The translations under genes and the position numbers were made by a program. This document shows positions 45,490-57,500 of a stretch of 64,000 nt of DNA, one piece after another; within the stretch, counting starts at the first letter, position 1; the number at the start of each line of letters is the position of its first letter. Source of the DNA: Carallia brachiata (lineage: Eukaryota; Streptophyta; Magnoliopsida; Malpighiales; Rhizophoraceae). The notes under the pieces were generated by a model that saw nothing but the letters and a program-made list of their open reading frames with translations, searched no databases and was not told the origin of the DNA. The stretch covers positions 3,922,213 through 3,986,212 of the forward strand of contig JADCRB010000030.1 in the NCBI GenBank assembly GCA_021464245.1. Direction: 5' to 3'.

Positions 45490-46480
45490 ACGTCAAATTT
45501 GTGAGTGAAAAGCCTTGACTAGATCCATGAAAATATCCAGCTTATAACCCGAAAGTTGACCGTTCCACTCTTGAAATGTAGAAAGCTCACCAATTGACTC
45601 TAACTTGCAGTACAAAGAATTTGGATCTGTAAAGGAAAAGTTTTTTTTGTCAAGAGCAATATGTCTAAAAATATATTCTTCGTGTGGGAGGATATAAACA
45701 CTAGTATCCTTTGTATTTATTACTGTACCCCAAGAATACACACGCAAAGATTTTGGGTCTATTTTTGTGCTGATGCTTCCACCAAAATAAGGAAAATAGC
45801 GACACCCCAACACACAAAATGACGTGTAGTCTAGTTGTTTTGCCATATAATCAAGAAAATGAAGATTTCTTTTTTAAAGTTTATAGTCTATTAATTAAGA
45901 ATACAGTTGTTCCTAAACAATCAACCCAATGCATTTTGGATTTTTTGCATGCAACATCATTGTCAAACCTAGTTCCTGACTATTTCTATATTCAGGAAAC
46001 CCAGTTTATGCTAAAGTGTAGAGACATGAAGCTTGATGAATTATACCATGGTCATTCAAGTAGGTGAGAAATCTTATGTAACCAAATTCCATACCACAGT
46101 CACTTTGAAAAATCTTAATCTTTGCATTAAACAGACATTGAACCATCTTATAAAAACTAACAAAAGAATAAAATGCCTCTGATTTATTTTTCAAAGGATC
46201 GATGTAGGTAAATCTTGTGAAATCATCTACAACCATTACGTAATACCAAAAATTGTTATAACAACAAACAGCAGGTGGATCCCATAAATCTAAATGTATT
46301 TTCTCAAAAGGAATATCACATAGTTCAAACTAACAAATAAAAGGAAGTCTGCAGGAATTTCCAAGCTAATAACTCTCACACAAAACTTGACTTGAAGAAA
46401 CAGAATTAAATTTAATCAAATCTAGCTGATGAAGATGATCAATTATTCTTTGATGAGGATGACTCAACCGTATATGCCAC
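45490..46480 (-). pseudogene. Copia integrase
   Basis: The core is seen as VVDDFTRFTYIDPLKNKSEA and FQSDCGMEFG, then GIIHQASCLYT (46006-46236); the GKxEG-type tail region with LGCRYFPY and DPKSLRVYSWG is at 45493-45846. Upstream at about 46.44-46.47 kb HPHQRIIDHLHQ-like sequence fits the zinc-binding part. It would insert the cDNA; this copy is inactive. Confidence 0.8.
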
Positions 46481-46574
46481 ACCTCTTCAGAGGTCTTACA
46501 AAACCTTGAGGAGAAAATGGCTAAGTCATTACCTTTACCAACAACATAGACTTCATTTTTCTTAACTCTGGTTG

Positions 46575-46835
46575 TTATTGTTTGTCATATTCTCCCATCC
46601 TCAACCACACAACAGGAACCAAAAGAACATTTTTGAGAATTAAAGGAAACAGATTAGATTCAATTTTAGCATCTCCAACATGAGTGTCTTTGATGGCATT
46701 GCTATTATCAACCATAATCTCATCATTGCCAGGATATTGCTTCAAATTTTGTAATTTGTTTGAGTCGCCAACCATGTGAGCAGAAGCTCCAAAACTTGGT
46801 AGCCACTTTAAGTTCTGGCCATCGAAGATTGGCAA
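46575..46835 (-). pseudogene. Copia protease, catalytic Asp lost
   Basis: Reads FDGQNLKWLPSFGASAHMVG. In the family this is WxxDSGAS or WLxDTGAT; here the position of the catalytic Asp is Ser/Phe, so it cannot be active. Confidence 0.75.
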
Positions 46836-47539
46836 AGGAGCAAGAATTTGAGAAGCGATATGCTCTTCATAGGCATGATTATATCTTTGAAAGCACTTGA
46901 GAGCTGAATGACCACTCTTTCCACAAATCTGGCAAATAAGATCATTGTTGGGACGAAAATTTCTGCTAAAATTAAAAGAGTTACCACTACCACGCGAGAC
47001 AAAATAAGTTGTTCCATGATTAACTCTATCCTTGGTGGCTTCCGCACACCTTTTAATTTTATTTCCTTTATGAGAAACATGACTTCCTCCGTATGAAAAC
47101 CCACAGCCTCTAGAATTGAAGAAACTGTGACCCCTCAGACTACCACGTCATCGCTGTTGTTGTCCAAAAAAGGCGAATTGTGGGGGCTGGTCAGGAATAG
47201 CAACTTTGAGACGTTCCTCATGACTTTGCAGCAATGGAACAAGTTGGTTAAATAATGCTGTAGGTGGCTTCAGCATGGCTGTCATGACTGCTTCATAGCC
47301 TAGTCTCAAACCATGAAGTAGAGCTATAATTTTGTTCTGGTCGGGCACTGACTTCCCCATAGCAGCAATATTATCACAAATACATTTAAATTTTTGCAAA
47401 TAAATCTTAAAGGAATCTGTCCGTTTAGTGATTTGAGCAAGTTCAAAACTTAAATTTAATTTTCTTTCAAGAGAATTTTGATCAAAAGTATTGTCAAGTG
47501 ACTTCCAAACTTCAGCTGACATATCAAGGCCCACAATAA
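46835..47539 (-). pseudogene. Copia Gag, C-terminal part with zinc knuckle
   Basis: Contains IIVGLDMSAEVWKSLDNTFD, then LNLSFELAQITKRTDSFKIY, MGKSVPDQNKIIALLHGL and RLGYEAVMTAML, the UBN2-type Gag fold, followed by a CCHC knuckle (CQICGKSGHSALKC, about 46.92 kb, in a shifted frame). The open frame to 47624 begins in the LTR of the inserted element: its first 28 or so residues are not Gag. Confidence 0.8.
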
Positions 47540-47658
47540 TGTTGGAACAGGAAGAGGGTAAGATTGAACATGAAAGAATTGTTTCAACAAACATTACTTT
47601 CCTTAAAGCAAAATTCGCCCTCACTAAATTGCAACAGAGGTATAATGCGAACTCCTTC

Positions 47659-48491
47659 TGTAAACATTAAAAAAAAAAAAGTCAATAGTCGACTTATTCC
47701 TTTCGCATGTGTATTTTCACACGGAAAAGTCGACTTATTCCTTTCACACGCATGCTTTCACACGGAAAAGTCGACTTATTCCTTTCACACGCATGCTTTC
47801 ACAAGAGAGGGGAAACCCTATAAATAGGCCCTTGCCCCCAAGTTCAAAACATATTTAGCAAATCTGTAAACAGAAAAATACAGAGAATTTGAGAGAAAAA
47901 GAAAATTTTAAAAATATCTCAAGAAAATTTCTCCTTTTCTTACGTGTTTTACTCTGCAGTATACTCTCCTAACTCTTTTTTGAGAGATATTTCAGGGGTA
48001 AACCCCAAAAAATTTACTGTTTCCATTTCTAAAATTATTTTAGGTTTATATTCTCAAATCGCTCTAAATCTGAATTTATGAGAATATAGATCTAAAAATA
48101 TTAAAAAATTACAAATTCGGCTGGGATCAAGTCTCATACGGCCCTTAGCAAAATTCAGGCAGCTCATCCGAGAACAAGTCCCTTTGACCCTCGGTAAAAT
48201 TAAGCCAAATCGGCTCAGATCAGGTCTCTATGGTTCTTAACCGTAGTCTAAACGTCCAAATCAAATCCAGTTTCAATCTACCCAGTTCAAGAAAAAGCTA
48301 TGAAATTTACTGCTGTCAAGATCAAGCTCGTACAGCCCTTGACGGAGTAAAAAAAAAAATAAAGAACACTAATCGGAGGATTTACGGAGATCGACTCCAC
48401 GTAAATTTTCTTTTATTTTTAAATTTTTATTTGTAATTTATTTTTGTATTTTTGAGTCTAATTATTTTAGACTCGAAATTTACCCGTTACA
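47659..48491 (+). mobile_element. Solo LTR nested in the LTR at 47540
   Basis: Starts TGTAAACATT and ends CCCGTTACA; flanked by CCTTC (47654) and CCCTC (48492). The sister LTR at 51097 has the uninterrupted ACTCCCTCACAAG. Inside are three 41-bp tandem units (47688-47812), CCTATAAATAGGCCC (about 47818) as TATA box, and GGATCAAG/GGCCCTTAGC-type units. Related to the LTR at 7773-8560. Formed by LTR-LTR recombination of a full element. Confidence 0.85.
47688..47812 (+). repeat. Three 41-bp tandem units in the solo LTR
   Basis: GTCGACTTATTCCTTTC begins at 47688, 47729 and 47770; units end CATGCTTTCACACGGAAAA with small changes. They lie just upstream of the TATA box, where LTR enhancers sit. Confidence 0.85.
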
Positions 48492-48803
48492 CCCTCACAA
48501 GATAAAATAAAGCACACTCGACTGCAGGTTACAATACTGAAATCAAGCCCTCGAGAAATTATTTTAATATCAAAAATTACTCAGAAAAAGTCTATGCATT
48601 TTCCTATCTTCTCTATATCTATGTGAATGGCCAATTCACATATTTATAGGAAAAATAATAAGGTAGTTATTTGGCTAAGATATGCGTCTTTTGAGTCTAA
48701 TGGACACGACTATTCAACGTGTCCTTTCATCAATAGGCACATATCCATAACCACCAAATTAACTAGGGGACACGACTTTTCTATTTTGAAAATTTCCCCA
48801 ACA

Positions 48804-50977
48804 ATCCGCCGCCATTTTCAAATAAGAAAATGTAACGAATTTTTTGCAATTCTAGGAGTCAAATGCATAAGTAAATGTATCTTACAGATTGAACCTCACA
48901 TAGTGAAATATGCGTTATAACATATCTGAATAGTATGGTAGACAAGTTTTGAACCTACTATTATTATTGATATCCTGTAGAAATATTCCACACATTTGAC
49001 TATACAACATTATACTTCTTTTTTAATAATTGACACATTAAAGGCCATTATGTCCATATCCTTTTCATGAACGTTTTAAAGTTAAGTCCTTAAACTTATT
49101 GGAACAGCCTACACATTCCACATTCATATAGGCAGACTAGGGCCCCCGCCTTAAAGCACCCTTTCAAGCCTGTTAAAAGTTTTTAAAACTCAACCTTCTA
49201 ATTAACTGCGAGTACTAAGTACTATGAAATTTCGGGATGAAGAAAAAATGAGTATAATGCTTCAAATCACGCTAATGATGTACTTTAACTCATTGAACTC
49301 AAGACTTGGCGTTGTATCAAACGTTGAGTCGAGGTTCCATCATGGGTGATCCATAATTATGGACTTGAACTCATCCCTCTTTTGATGTTTCATTCATCAA
49401 GTTATTGTTAACCCTTTTAGTTAAGGATTAACGTTTTTTTAATTCGCAACTGACTTTTCAAAAGTCTTTTATATTTACTATGGTACCACAAATTACACGC
49501 TAAAAGATATTGTTAATATAACGGTTAACATATCACCCTTTCACTCTAAAGGGTCATTAACTTTAAATAAATTAAAGGCATTTGTTCCAGTGGTCGCGAT
49601 CCACGAGCGTCACAGTATTTATATTAGTTTGTCTATACTACAGCATAGTTGTCTATAAGTCATGTACTACTTTCTTTTATTTGTAAAAGAAAGAAAATAA
49701 TTTGAGTTGTGAAAAGACTTTGAATAGTCACTTATAAAAAGTCACGACTTTTTTCGAAAGAACACGTATTTTCCCCACAAAGGATTGTGTCTCTTTCTAT
49801 GAAGAGTTACATCTCTTTGTATGAAAGGTCGCATCTCTTCCCATAAAAGTTTGCGTCCCTTTTTACTAATGGTCATGTCTTTTCCTATCAAAAGTCATAT
49901 CTCTTCCTTGGAAAGGTTTCGTCTCTTCTCTTGAAGAGTAACATATTTTTCTTTGAAGAGTCACGTCTCTTCTCATGAAAAATCACGTCTCTTTCTATGG
50001 GAGGTCGCATCTCTTCCCATAAAGAGTTCACGTCCCTTCCTATTAATGTCTTTTCCTACGAAAAGTCATGTCTCTTCTTTTGAAGAGTCACGTTTCTTCT
50101 CCCGAAGACTAACGTCTTTTCCTTTGAAGAGTCTCGTCTCTTCTTATGAAAAATCGCGTCTCTTCCTATCAATGGTCATGACTCTTTTCACGAAGAATCC
50201 ACTTTTCTACATTTTAATTTGATGTCTCTTGGAATTATAATTCTAAAAATTCCATCTCTAGCACATAGCTAGTAAGGAATTAAAAAGGAAAATTTTTTTC
50301 CTTTCTATGTTCAAGGTGCCTCTTCTTATGTCCCTTGGATTGGAATTACAAATTCCAACAATGGCTATGCCTGTTCTTGTGGAACGATTCCACCTGACTT
50401 GCCTTATGCATATCTCATGCATATTTAATCAAATTAAATTGACAAAACAAACAAATGTCAAATATAAATATTCCTACTTGTCATGCCAAGAATATGCATT
50501 TAAAGATTTACCATGCATATATAAATATGTGTATATACACAAAAGTTTACCATGCAATTAGTCTACTATCATGAACATAATTTGCTTATTCAAGGGGTAC
50601 TCAATGTATTAAAAATGCATTTATTGTACACATTTGTCACTACATGTGTGTAATTATTTATTATGCATGTCACACATTAACCCCAAAATATGCTTGGCAT
50701 TGTTTACATGCAATCCACGAGACAATTCACAAGGCAGAATAGAAAAAATATAACATGACATGTTCCTAGTTACCTTAATTATCATGTTTATCCCAAAACA
50801 ATTACTATAACTCTTAATTTTTCTACATATCATAGATATTCTTAATTAATGTCATCAAACAAATAAGAAAATGAGACATACCTTAATCAAGTAAGAATTT
50901 ACTTGATCATTTCACAGTTTTAGAAGTCAATTCTTTAAAGATTCCAATCATGAATCATAAATAATTTTCCCTAAGAT
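48804..50977 (-). other. Interior of the nested LTR element
   Basis: No coding domain. The 97-codon frame at 48627-48920 spans an LTR end and is an accident. A minisatellite occupies 49.74-50.22 kb. Confidence 0.55.
49740..50220 (+). repeat. Degenerate about 30-bp minisatellite (GTCACGTCTCTTC)
   Basis: Some 14-16 imperfect units of about 28-34 bp with the core AAGAGTCACGTCTCTTCCTA, alternating GAAAAGTCA/GAAGAGTCA starts. The 89-codon frame inside simply translates the repeat (SRLF, SHVSS) and is not a gene. Confidence 0.8.
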
Positions 50978-51410
50978 TGTTGGAATAGGAAGAGGGTGAG
51001 ATTGGATATGAAAGAATTGCTTCAAGTCGTGTAACAAACATCATTTTCCTTAAGGCAAAATCCGCCCTTACCAAATTGCAACAGAGGTATAATACGAACT
51101 CCCTCACAAGATAAAATGAAGCACACTCGACTGCAAGTTGCGATAATAAAATCAAGCCATCGGGAAGTTATTGTAATATCCAAAATTACTCAGAAAAAGT
51201 CTATGGATTTTTCTATCTTCTCTATATCTATGTGAATGACCAATTCATATATTTATAGGGAGAATAATAAGGTAATTATTTGGCCAAGATATGCGTCTTT
51301 TGAGTCCAATGGACACGACTATTCAACGTGTCCTTTCATCAATAGACACAAATCCATAACCACTAAATTAATTAAAGGACACGACTTTTTTTTTTGAAAA
51401 TTTCCTAACA

Positions 51411-51747
51411 AATGAGACCCAAGGTCTAAACGTATTGGTAATCCATCCTCAAAGGAATCTATCAGTTCTCTTTCTTTTGGTGAAATGGGGATTGACAGAG
51501 AGCTTAGCAATGGCTTCTGAGTTGCTCTCTGGCTGTGAAAGAAATTATCCTGGAGCCGGAATATCACTGTTTAGAAACCCCTGAAGATCTTGGCTTTCTA
51601 CCAAAGCCATAACTTGTGTGTTCGATAACAGATAATTTGAGGAGTTCAAAAGGATAGAAACGAAGCTAGCAATATTAAGTGTTGTTGGGTCAAGGTATTT
51701 TGAGGTTGAACAAACTACAGTGGCCCTTGCTTGGAGCTCTCAAACCA
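51411..51747 (-). pseudogene. Copia leader and Gag start
   Basis: Between the nested element and the 5' LTR. It holds the primer site (51736-51747) and a short coding-like stretch (PISPKERELIDSFEDGLPIR at about 51425-51490) that would lead into the Gag continuing at 47539. Confidence 0.55.
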
Positions 51748-52024
51748 TATAGAATTTTGAGAAAGGAATTATAGTATATTACTTGCAAGAGAACAATCGT
51801 TCTTCCATTGATTACAAGAGGCTAAGCCTCAATTATATACAAACTGTGAGATTATAACGAATCAAAGAATCTGTGCAGAAAGGAAATAGAATACGAATAG
51901 AATATAAGTAGAAAGGAAAGATGAACATTCTAGGAAGTCATATTCCCAAAAAAGCTAGTTGTTGACTTGTTCCACAAGTTGATTATCATTGCTAGCAATA
52001 GTAAGAAAAATATCCTCTTCAATA
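51748..52024 (-). repeat. 5' LTR of the Copia element
   Basis: 277 bp, pair of 43356-43634; begins TATTGAAGAGG on the minus strand. Confidence 0.85.
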
Positions 52025-52852
52025 ATGGGCATTCACAGACAGACATGAGACTTTGGAAATTCATTCAATTAGAAATTGTATTCGGATTTGGTGTGAACTT
52101 AGATTTTGAACCTCATAGTTTTTTTAATAATTAACGTTGCTTTATTGTCAACGAGAAATAGTTCTATTGGTATTGAAATCATTTCCAAAACTAAAAGTCT
52201 AGAATTCCTTAATCAATTTACCAAGAAATAAAAAGATGCTTTGTTTTATTGACAAAAAAAAATAACTTGATCTGAAAATCATGTAAAGTACTTTTACTAG
52301 TGGAGTATGCTATTCTATTTTGTTAAATTAATCATCGAGCCCTTGTGTCTGAACAAAAGAGTCCAATAACTATATCATCACAATCATTCCAACTTGTGTG
52401 ATTTGTTGGATTTTTTTTCTTTTTTATTTTTGGTTTGTATGGAATAGATTAATCTTTTGATTAAAAAGGGTATTTTCTGGGTATCAGATGCATTGAATTG
52501 AATTTTTCCCAAATTAAGTAAAAAAAAAGAAAAGCAGAAATAAATTCTCTCCATTCTGATTTCCTCTTTGCTAATCTAATAAACAATTGAGAGATACAAA
52601 TTTGATACAAGATTTCTTGTTGGAAATATGCCTCATAACGGAATCACAGAAAGCTGAAGAGAAACATTTTGTGAAGAAAAAAAAAAAAAAACAGAATCCA
52701 TATCATTACAACACAAATCAAGCGCACAACTTTATTGATGTCACACGGGTATTACAATTTTTATTTTTTTTTTGGGATCAATTACACTGACATCTTTACT
52801 TATTGCTCCCATTTGCACATTACTTGTTACCCAATTTTCTCTAGTTTGGTGT

Positions 52853-54465
52853 TTAGTCACCTCGATAAAGAGGTGGAATGCTTTGTTCATTTCTAAAGAA
52901 ATTGGTAGGATCAACTGCAGTCTTGACCTGCACTAACTTTTGAAAATTGTTTTTGAAATATTTAGTACCCCAAATGCTTGCTTGCCCATAACTTGTGTGA
53001 CCATGCTCCTTGTTCTTCCCCAGATCAAGATCCCTATAATTCACATATGCTTCTCGTGGATTTTTGGAAACATAGGGAGCCATGTAGTTGTACAGTTGTC
53101 TGATCCAACGTAAATATCTTTGAGTCCCCTTTTTGCCTTCACTGCCCGGAGATACTGCGTACATCATTTTGTACAAATTTCCAGCCCTGTGTGGAAAAGG
53201 GATGCTGGATTCTGATATTTCACTCATTTTTCCTCCATATGCTACGAGGAGTACTTCTGCAAGTTCGACTTCCTGAAACCTTTTCCAAATCTCTTTGAAT
53301 GCATTTTCTGGTATAGGTTCCTTAACATAGTCAGATTTTGCTTTGAATATTGTTTTTTTGTAGGTAGTCCGATCAAGTAGAACTTCCAATGACGCATTGC
53401 TTGGAAATCCGGCCATATATAGCTCGGACTCAATCCAAGTCATTTCTTCGCAATCTTCTTTCGTCACGTTGAGCTCGGGGAATCTCTCTTGCATCAATGG
53501 AAGAAGCTGATTCTTGCCACCAAGAAACACAGCAATGAATGCAGCTCCAATTGGTGGGATTCCAGCCTGAGTGGAATTGATTTTGTATAGGATAGCTAAC
53601 ATAAATATATCTTCGGGAAGCTTATTGGCTACGTATTGGCCAACGATGGACGAGCTCGGTTGCATTGTCTTCCAAGGATTTACCAATCGTGAATACTGTC
53701 ACAGTCGGAGGGACTTGAACTAGTTTTATCTTCCACTCAATGACCACGCCGAAACTGTTTCCTCCTCCTCCGAATTGCCCAAAATAGATCTTCTCCCATT
53801 GACGATCTATCGAGAATTCTACCCTTAGCATCAACCAAATGTGCATCAATTATATTGTCTGCAGCAAGGCCATACTTGCGCAGCAAGGTGCCGTATCCTC
53901 CCCCACTGAAGTGTCCACCAACACCAACAGTCGGGTAAACCCCGGCTGGAAAGGCTAGAGTCCTACTTTTCTCTGCAATTCTGTAGTAAAGCTCACCTAA
54001 AGTCGCACCAGCTTGAACCCACGAAACTTTTTTTGCTACATCTACGGTGATCGCTCGAAAATTAATTAGATCAATGATGAGAAATGGGGAAGTTGTTGAA
54101 CTTGAAGCGTAGGAAAGACCTTCGAAATCATGACCCCCACTTCGAATTCTCACTTGCAGGTTGTGCCTGCTCGAACAATAGATTGTGGATTGAATTGTGA
54201 CACATCTGTTGGTGTGATAATGACTTGAGGTTTTGGCGTCGAAGTTGTATTGAACCTCAGGTTTTGTAAAGTAGACTGCAAGACAGAGAAATATGAGGAG
54301 TTTTTTGGGGTAAATGACCTTGGAAATGGAGGTGGAGTTTTGGGAATGATGGGAAAGACAGTGAAGGAAATCCTCATGAGTGTGAGCTGAAGTTACCCAT
54401 GAGAATGACAATAGAAGGAGAACAAGAAATGGGAACACTGAAGAGCTAAACCTTAGAGAACTCAT
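52853..54465 (-). pseudogene. BBE-like FAD-linked oxidase pseudogene (unit B)
   Basis: Close paralogue of the gene at 22.74 kb with the same signal peptide and C-terminal domain. Lesions seen against unit A: (1) two bases missing near 54310 and one near 54194, scrambling the stretch between KVIY and IQSTIYCS but restoring frame; (2) a two-base loss in the GGGG run near 53769, turning FWAIRGGGGN into FWAIRRRRKQ; (3) an extra G near 53639. Lesions 2 and 3 leave the body in three frames. The flavin-linking Cys is changed to Tyr (PAGVYPTVGVGG), while RSGGHDFEG with its His is kept. Translation would end soon after codon 240. Confidence 0.9.
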
Positions 54466-54516
54466 TGCTAATTGTTGCTTGCTTTTGAGCATAATACCAA
54501 AGGATAAGGGGCTCCC

Positions 54517-54525
54517 TTATTTATA
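54517..54525 (-). promoter_or_regulatory. TATA box of the unit B BBE-like pseudogene
   Basis: TATAAATAA on the minus strand, at the same distance from the two in-frame ATGs (54492, 54465) as in unit A. Confidence 0.6.
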
Positions 54526-54529
54526 GTAG

Positions 54530-57500
54530 TGAGGATGAAGAGTCTTTTGTATAAAAAATTCACAATGTGAAAACTTGGTGAGCAATTCAGGCATCGAGAC
54601 GGCAGTTTCCCAGAATTTATAGTGGAAACTTAGAGGATCGAAACAAAGAATTTTGACCCTAGCACATGGTGCGATGTTTCTGTTGGTTTTGTCAATCTGT
54701 ACAATCTATAGTTTAAGTATTAGTTCATATTGTCATGTATTCCTTCGTGCTGAAGTTTTTTTGCTTCTCCTCATCATTTCGGATGGGAATACTATGGCAA
54801 GTTCATGTTTTAGTCTATTAAAATGTCTGTTGTGGTGTAAGCTATACAAGTTGTAGTTAAATAAAAAGAAAAGATGTTTTCAACGTATAGACTTCAGCAT
54901 CGTAGGGTTAAAGAAGAGTCATTCATTCGTAACTTTTAAGTTTGTTTCACAAAGAAACATATACTTGAAAAACAAAAGTCACTGATTTTCAGGTATGAAC
55001 GAGTAACTATACTATTATAAACATTTGTTTTTCCTATCATTTTGGGTTGGTTTGTGCTTATACATAAAATCATGAGCACTTTCCTTATGCCAATGCAACG
55101 AATCCTCTCACGCCATTCACTTGGTTAATGTTCTTTTTATATGCTCCAATGATCAAATTCCTGACTTATCCCAGAGCAATAAACGACTGCACAAGAGCTT
55201 GGTTTTGTCCCACAGTGTGAGCGCCAACTTTTTCCAAATAAACAATGGGTTTCCTTGAAATTTCCTGCGGTGATCCACTCCCATTAGTCAAAGTTCAATC
55301 ATGCATGTATAAATTAAATGGTCAAAGGTTTTGCTAAAAAAAATTAAATGGTCAAAGGTATTTATCTTATCAAGACACATTGTTTTTCTTTTTGGTCAAG
55401 GAGACTTTCCAAGCATTTTTTTAATATTGCAATCAGTTTCTTTCAGACACTTAGTGACGCGGAATGGAATCGCAATCAGCACTAGGTACAATCTGTCCAA
55501 GCCGAGGTAGAAAAGATTTAAGAGGTTTTAGAAAACTTGAACCCTAAGTATTGATGGATAATGTTTTAGAATAATTGATTATTACGAATTCCTTATTAGT
55601 TAAATTCTTGTTATAATGATTTAATTTCCATTTATCTTTTGATTGGTCACAAATAGATATTAGCCCACGTGGATTTAAAGTAACACACATAGGCCACACG
55701 CTTGGACTTAGGCCTCTCCAAGCGGCCCCCAGAGACTCAAAGGTAGGCCAAGCAGACCATCTCAACAGCGCCTATCGCAGCTAGCATAGAGCTTGCTAGA
55801 GGAGTTCACCAGACAGGCCACAGATAGACTCGAGCTCTTACAATCCTGAGCTACCCTTTAATAGACACCTATCATATTCGTCACGAGTGGAGCTTATGTC
55901 TTTTAAAACATTAGACTACTACAGGTTGGTATATATATCTGATCCGATTCTAACCTAATGCAGGACTCCTGATCTAATCTAAACCCCTCACAGGCAACCT
56001 TTCTAACTTTGACTTCCTCTACCACATACACACACTTTTAAGCACCTTCACACACAGACCGACGGGATGCCCACCTACGATGCCTCATCACTGTAGGCTA
56101 CCGAAGAGGACCTTATTAGGCCCTCCCAATCCTACTTAATTTCTCACTGACTTGAGTATCAAAGTATTTATGCTCAAGGAATCCCCGCCCCAAGCGTTGA
56201 TGTTTTTATAGGTCCATGCATGAGGCCCCATGATAGCTAAACCTACAACTAAGGATGACCATTAGTCACCAAGCAAACTTGGTCAGCAATCATTTCCTTT
56301 GCTAGCTAGACTTTTCAACTATAAATGTGTGTAAGCCCAAGAGCCAAAGTATCCCACCAAAATATCAATCCAAATAAAATAAGATGTTATCTTTGTCATT
56401 ATCATTCTATTTGAGAGTTTTCTCTTTGCGTTAATCGTGTATTAGGCAGCGCGTCACTTAGTTTCATATCAATATCCAATTAGCTGTATGATTTTGTAGA
56501 CGTTCAGTAGAATTGAACACATGTTCTAGAATAGAGATTTTTTTTTTTTGAACTTTTTTCTACTCCTTATTACAAGTTAGAAGTGTTGAATTGTTTCTTT
56601 TTTTTTAACTTTATTACAGATAAACTTAGATTGTGCGAGCCAGACTTACGGTTTCATATTTAAAGTCTCTTATGTGCATTCCTTGAAAAAAAAGTGAGAG
56701 TCAAGGAAACGAGAGTCTTAATATATATGAGAAATAAAAATTAAACAAATTAACTGTTAAGGTTCCATGATAAATTATTTTAAATGTTATTTCTTTTCGG
56801 TTATATTCATATTATGTTAGAATTAGAACCAAATATCTTTTCCATACACAAAACAAAACATGTTCTGGATAGTATTGAAGTGCGATTTCAGCTTCTTCAA
56901 ATCATTCAGCTTATTTTATTATAACTGTATTATATTTTCTTCAGCCACAATGTTAGGTATTAACATAGAGAATAAACATTATCATTTGACAATAAGTTTT
57001 TTTTTTAATAACAATTAAGATAAGGCAAAAAAAAAAAAAAAAAAGAACAAACAGAAGAAAAGGAGGGAAACTGTACCCATGGAATTGGACACAAAGAAAG
57101 AACAAACAGGCAAAGGGGTGGGCTGTTTTGTTGTGCTAGAATTTTTTAGACTTCTTAATTTTGAATGAATGCCCAAAACATCACTTTTTTACTTCTGGAA
57201 GGAGTTTCAAGTTCCCAATGCACATTAAGGAAAGATGAGATTTGTTGTGGGTTTAATTGGGTAGAAAGAGTGGATTGATTTCTTTGTAAACACTCAAGTA
57301 GTAAAAACTTAAAGTTAAACTAGCTATCAATATTATATAATTTATGACTCAATAGATTTTTAATAAACAAAAAAAAAAAAAAAGAAATGAATGAATGAGA
57401 GGACATTGCAAATTGAGGGTACTGCTAGTTAGTTGATTGAGAGATTATGTTTATCTGAATACACTAAAGAAATATAAATGAGAGAAGCAGATAAAGTTAG

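Larger units (their letters stand above)
47540..51410 (-). mobile_element. Second LTR element nested in the Copia gag, non-coding
   Basis: LTRs 47540-48803 (426 bp without its own insert) and 50978-51410 (433 bp) are direct copies with ends TGTTGG...AACA. The flanking 5-mers are AATAA (47535) and AATGA (51411), one difference. On the minus strand the purine-rich AAAATGGCGGCGGAT precedes the left LTR, so it points minus. The interior (48804-50977) has no gag-pol, only AT-rich DNA and a minisatellite. It is a short non-autonomous element. Confidence 0.8.
43356..52024 (-). mobile_element. Ty1/Copia retrotransposon, degenerate, carrying nested inserts
   Basis: LTRs 43356-43634 (3') and 51748-52024 (5') are direct copies, flanked by the identical 5-mer ATGGG at 43351-43355 and 52025-52029. 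On the minus strand each LTR starts TATTGAA and ends TTCTATA, so the termini are TA...TA rather than TG...CA. Next to the 5' LTR is TGGTTTGAGAGC (51747-51736), a worn initiator-tRNA primer site; before the 3' LTR is the purine tract CTGGGGAG. Gag, protease, integrase, reverse transcriptase and RNase H follow in Copia order, all broken by stops and frameshifts. Inserted in repeat unit B. Confidence 0.9.

Noticed and set aside
49953..50222. 89-codon plus-strand frame rich in SRLF and SHVSS
   Set aside because: Translation of the 30-bp minisatellite, without a recognisable fold or start context.
52587..52790. 67-codon frame shared with 22477-22785
   Set aside because: Downstream flank of the BBE-like genes conserved by duplication; the frames end differently and contain poly-A runs.
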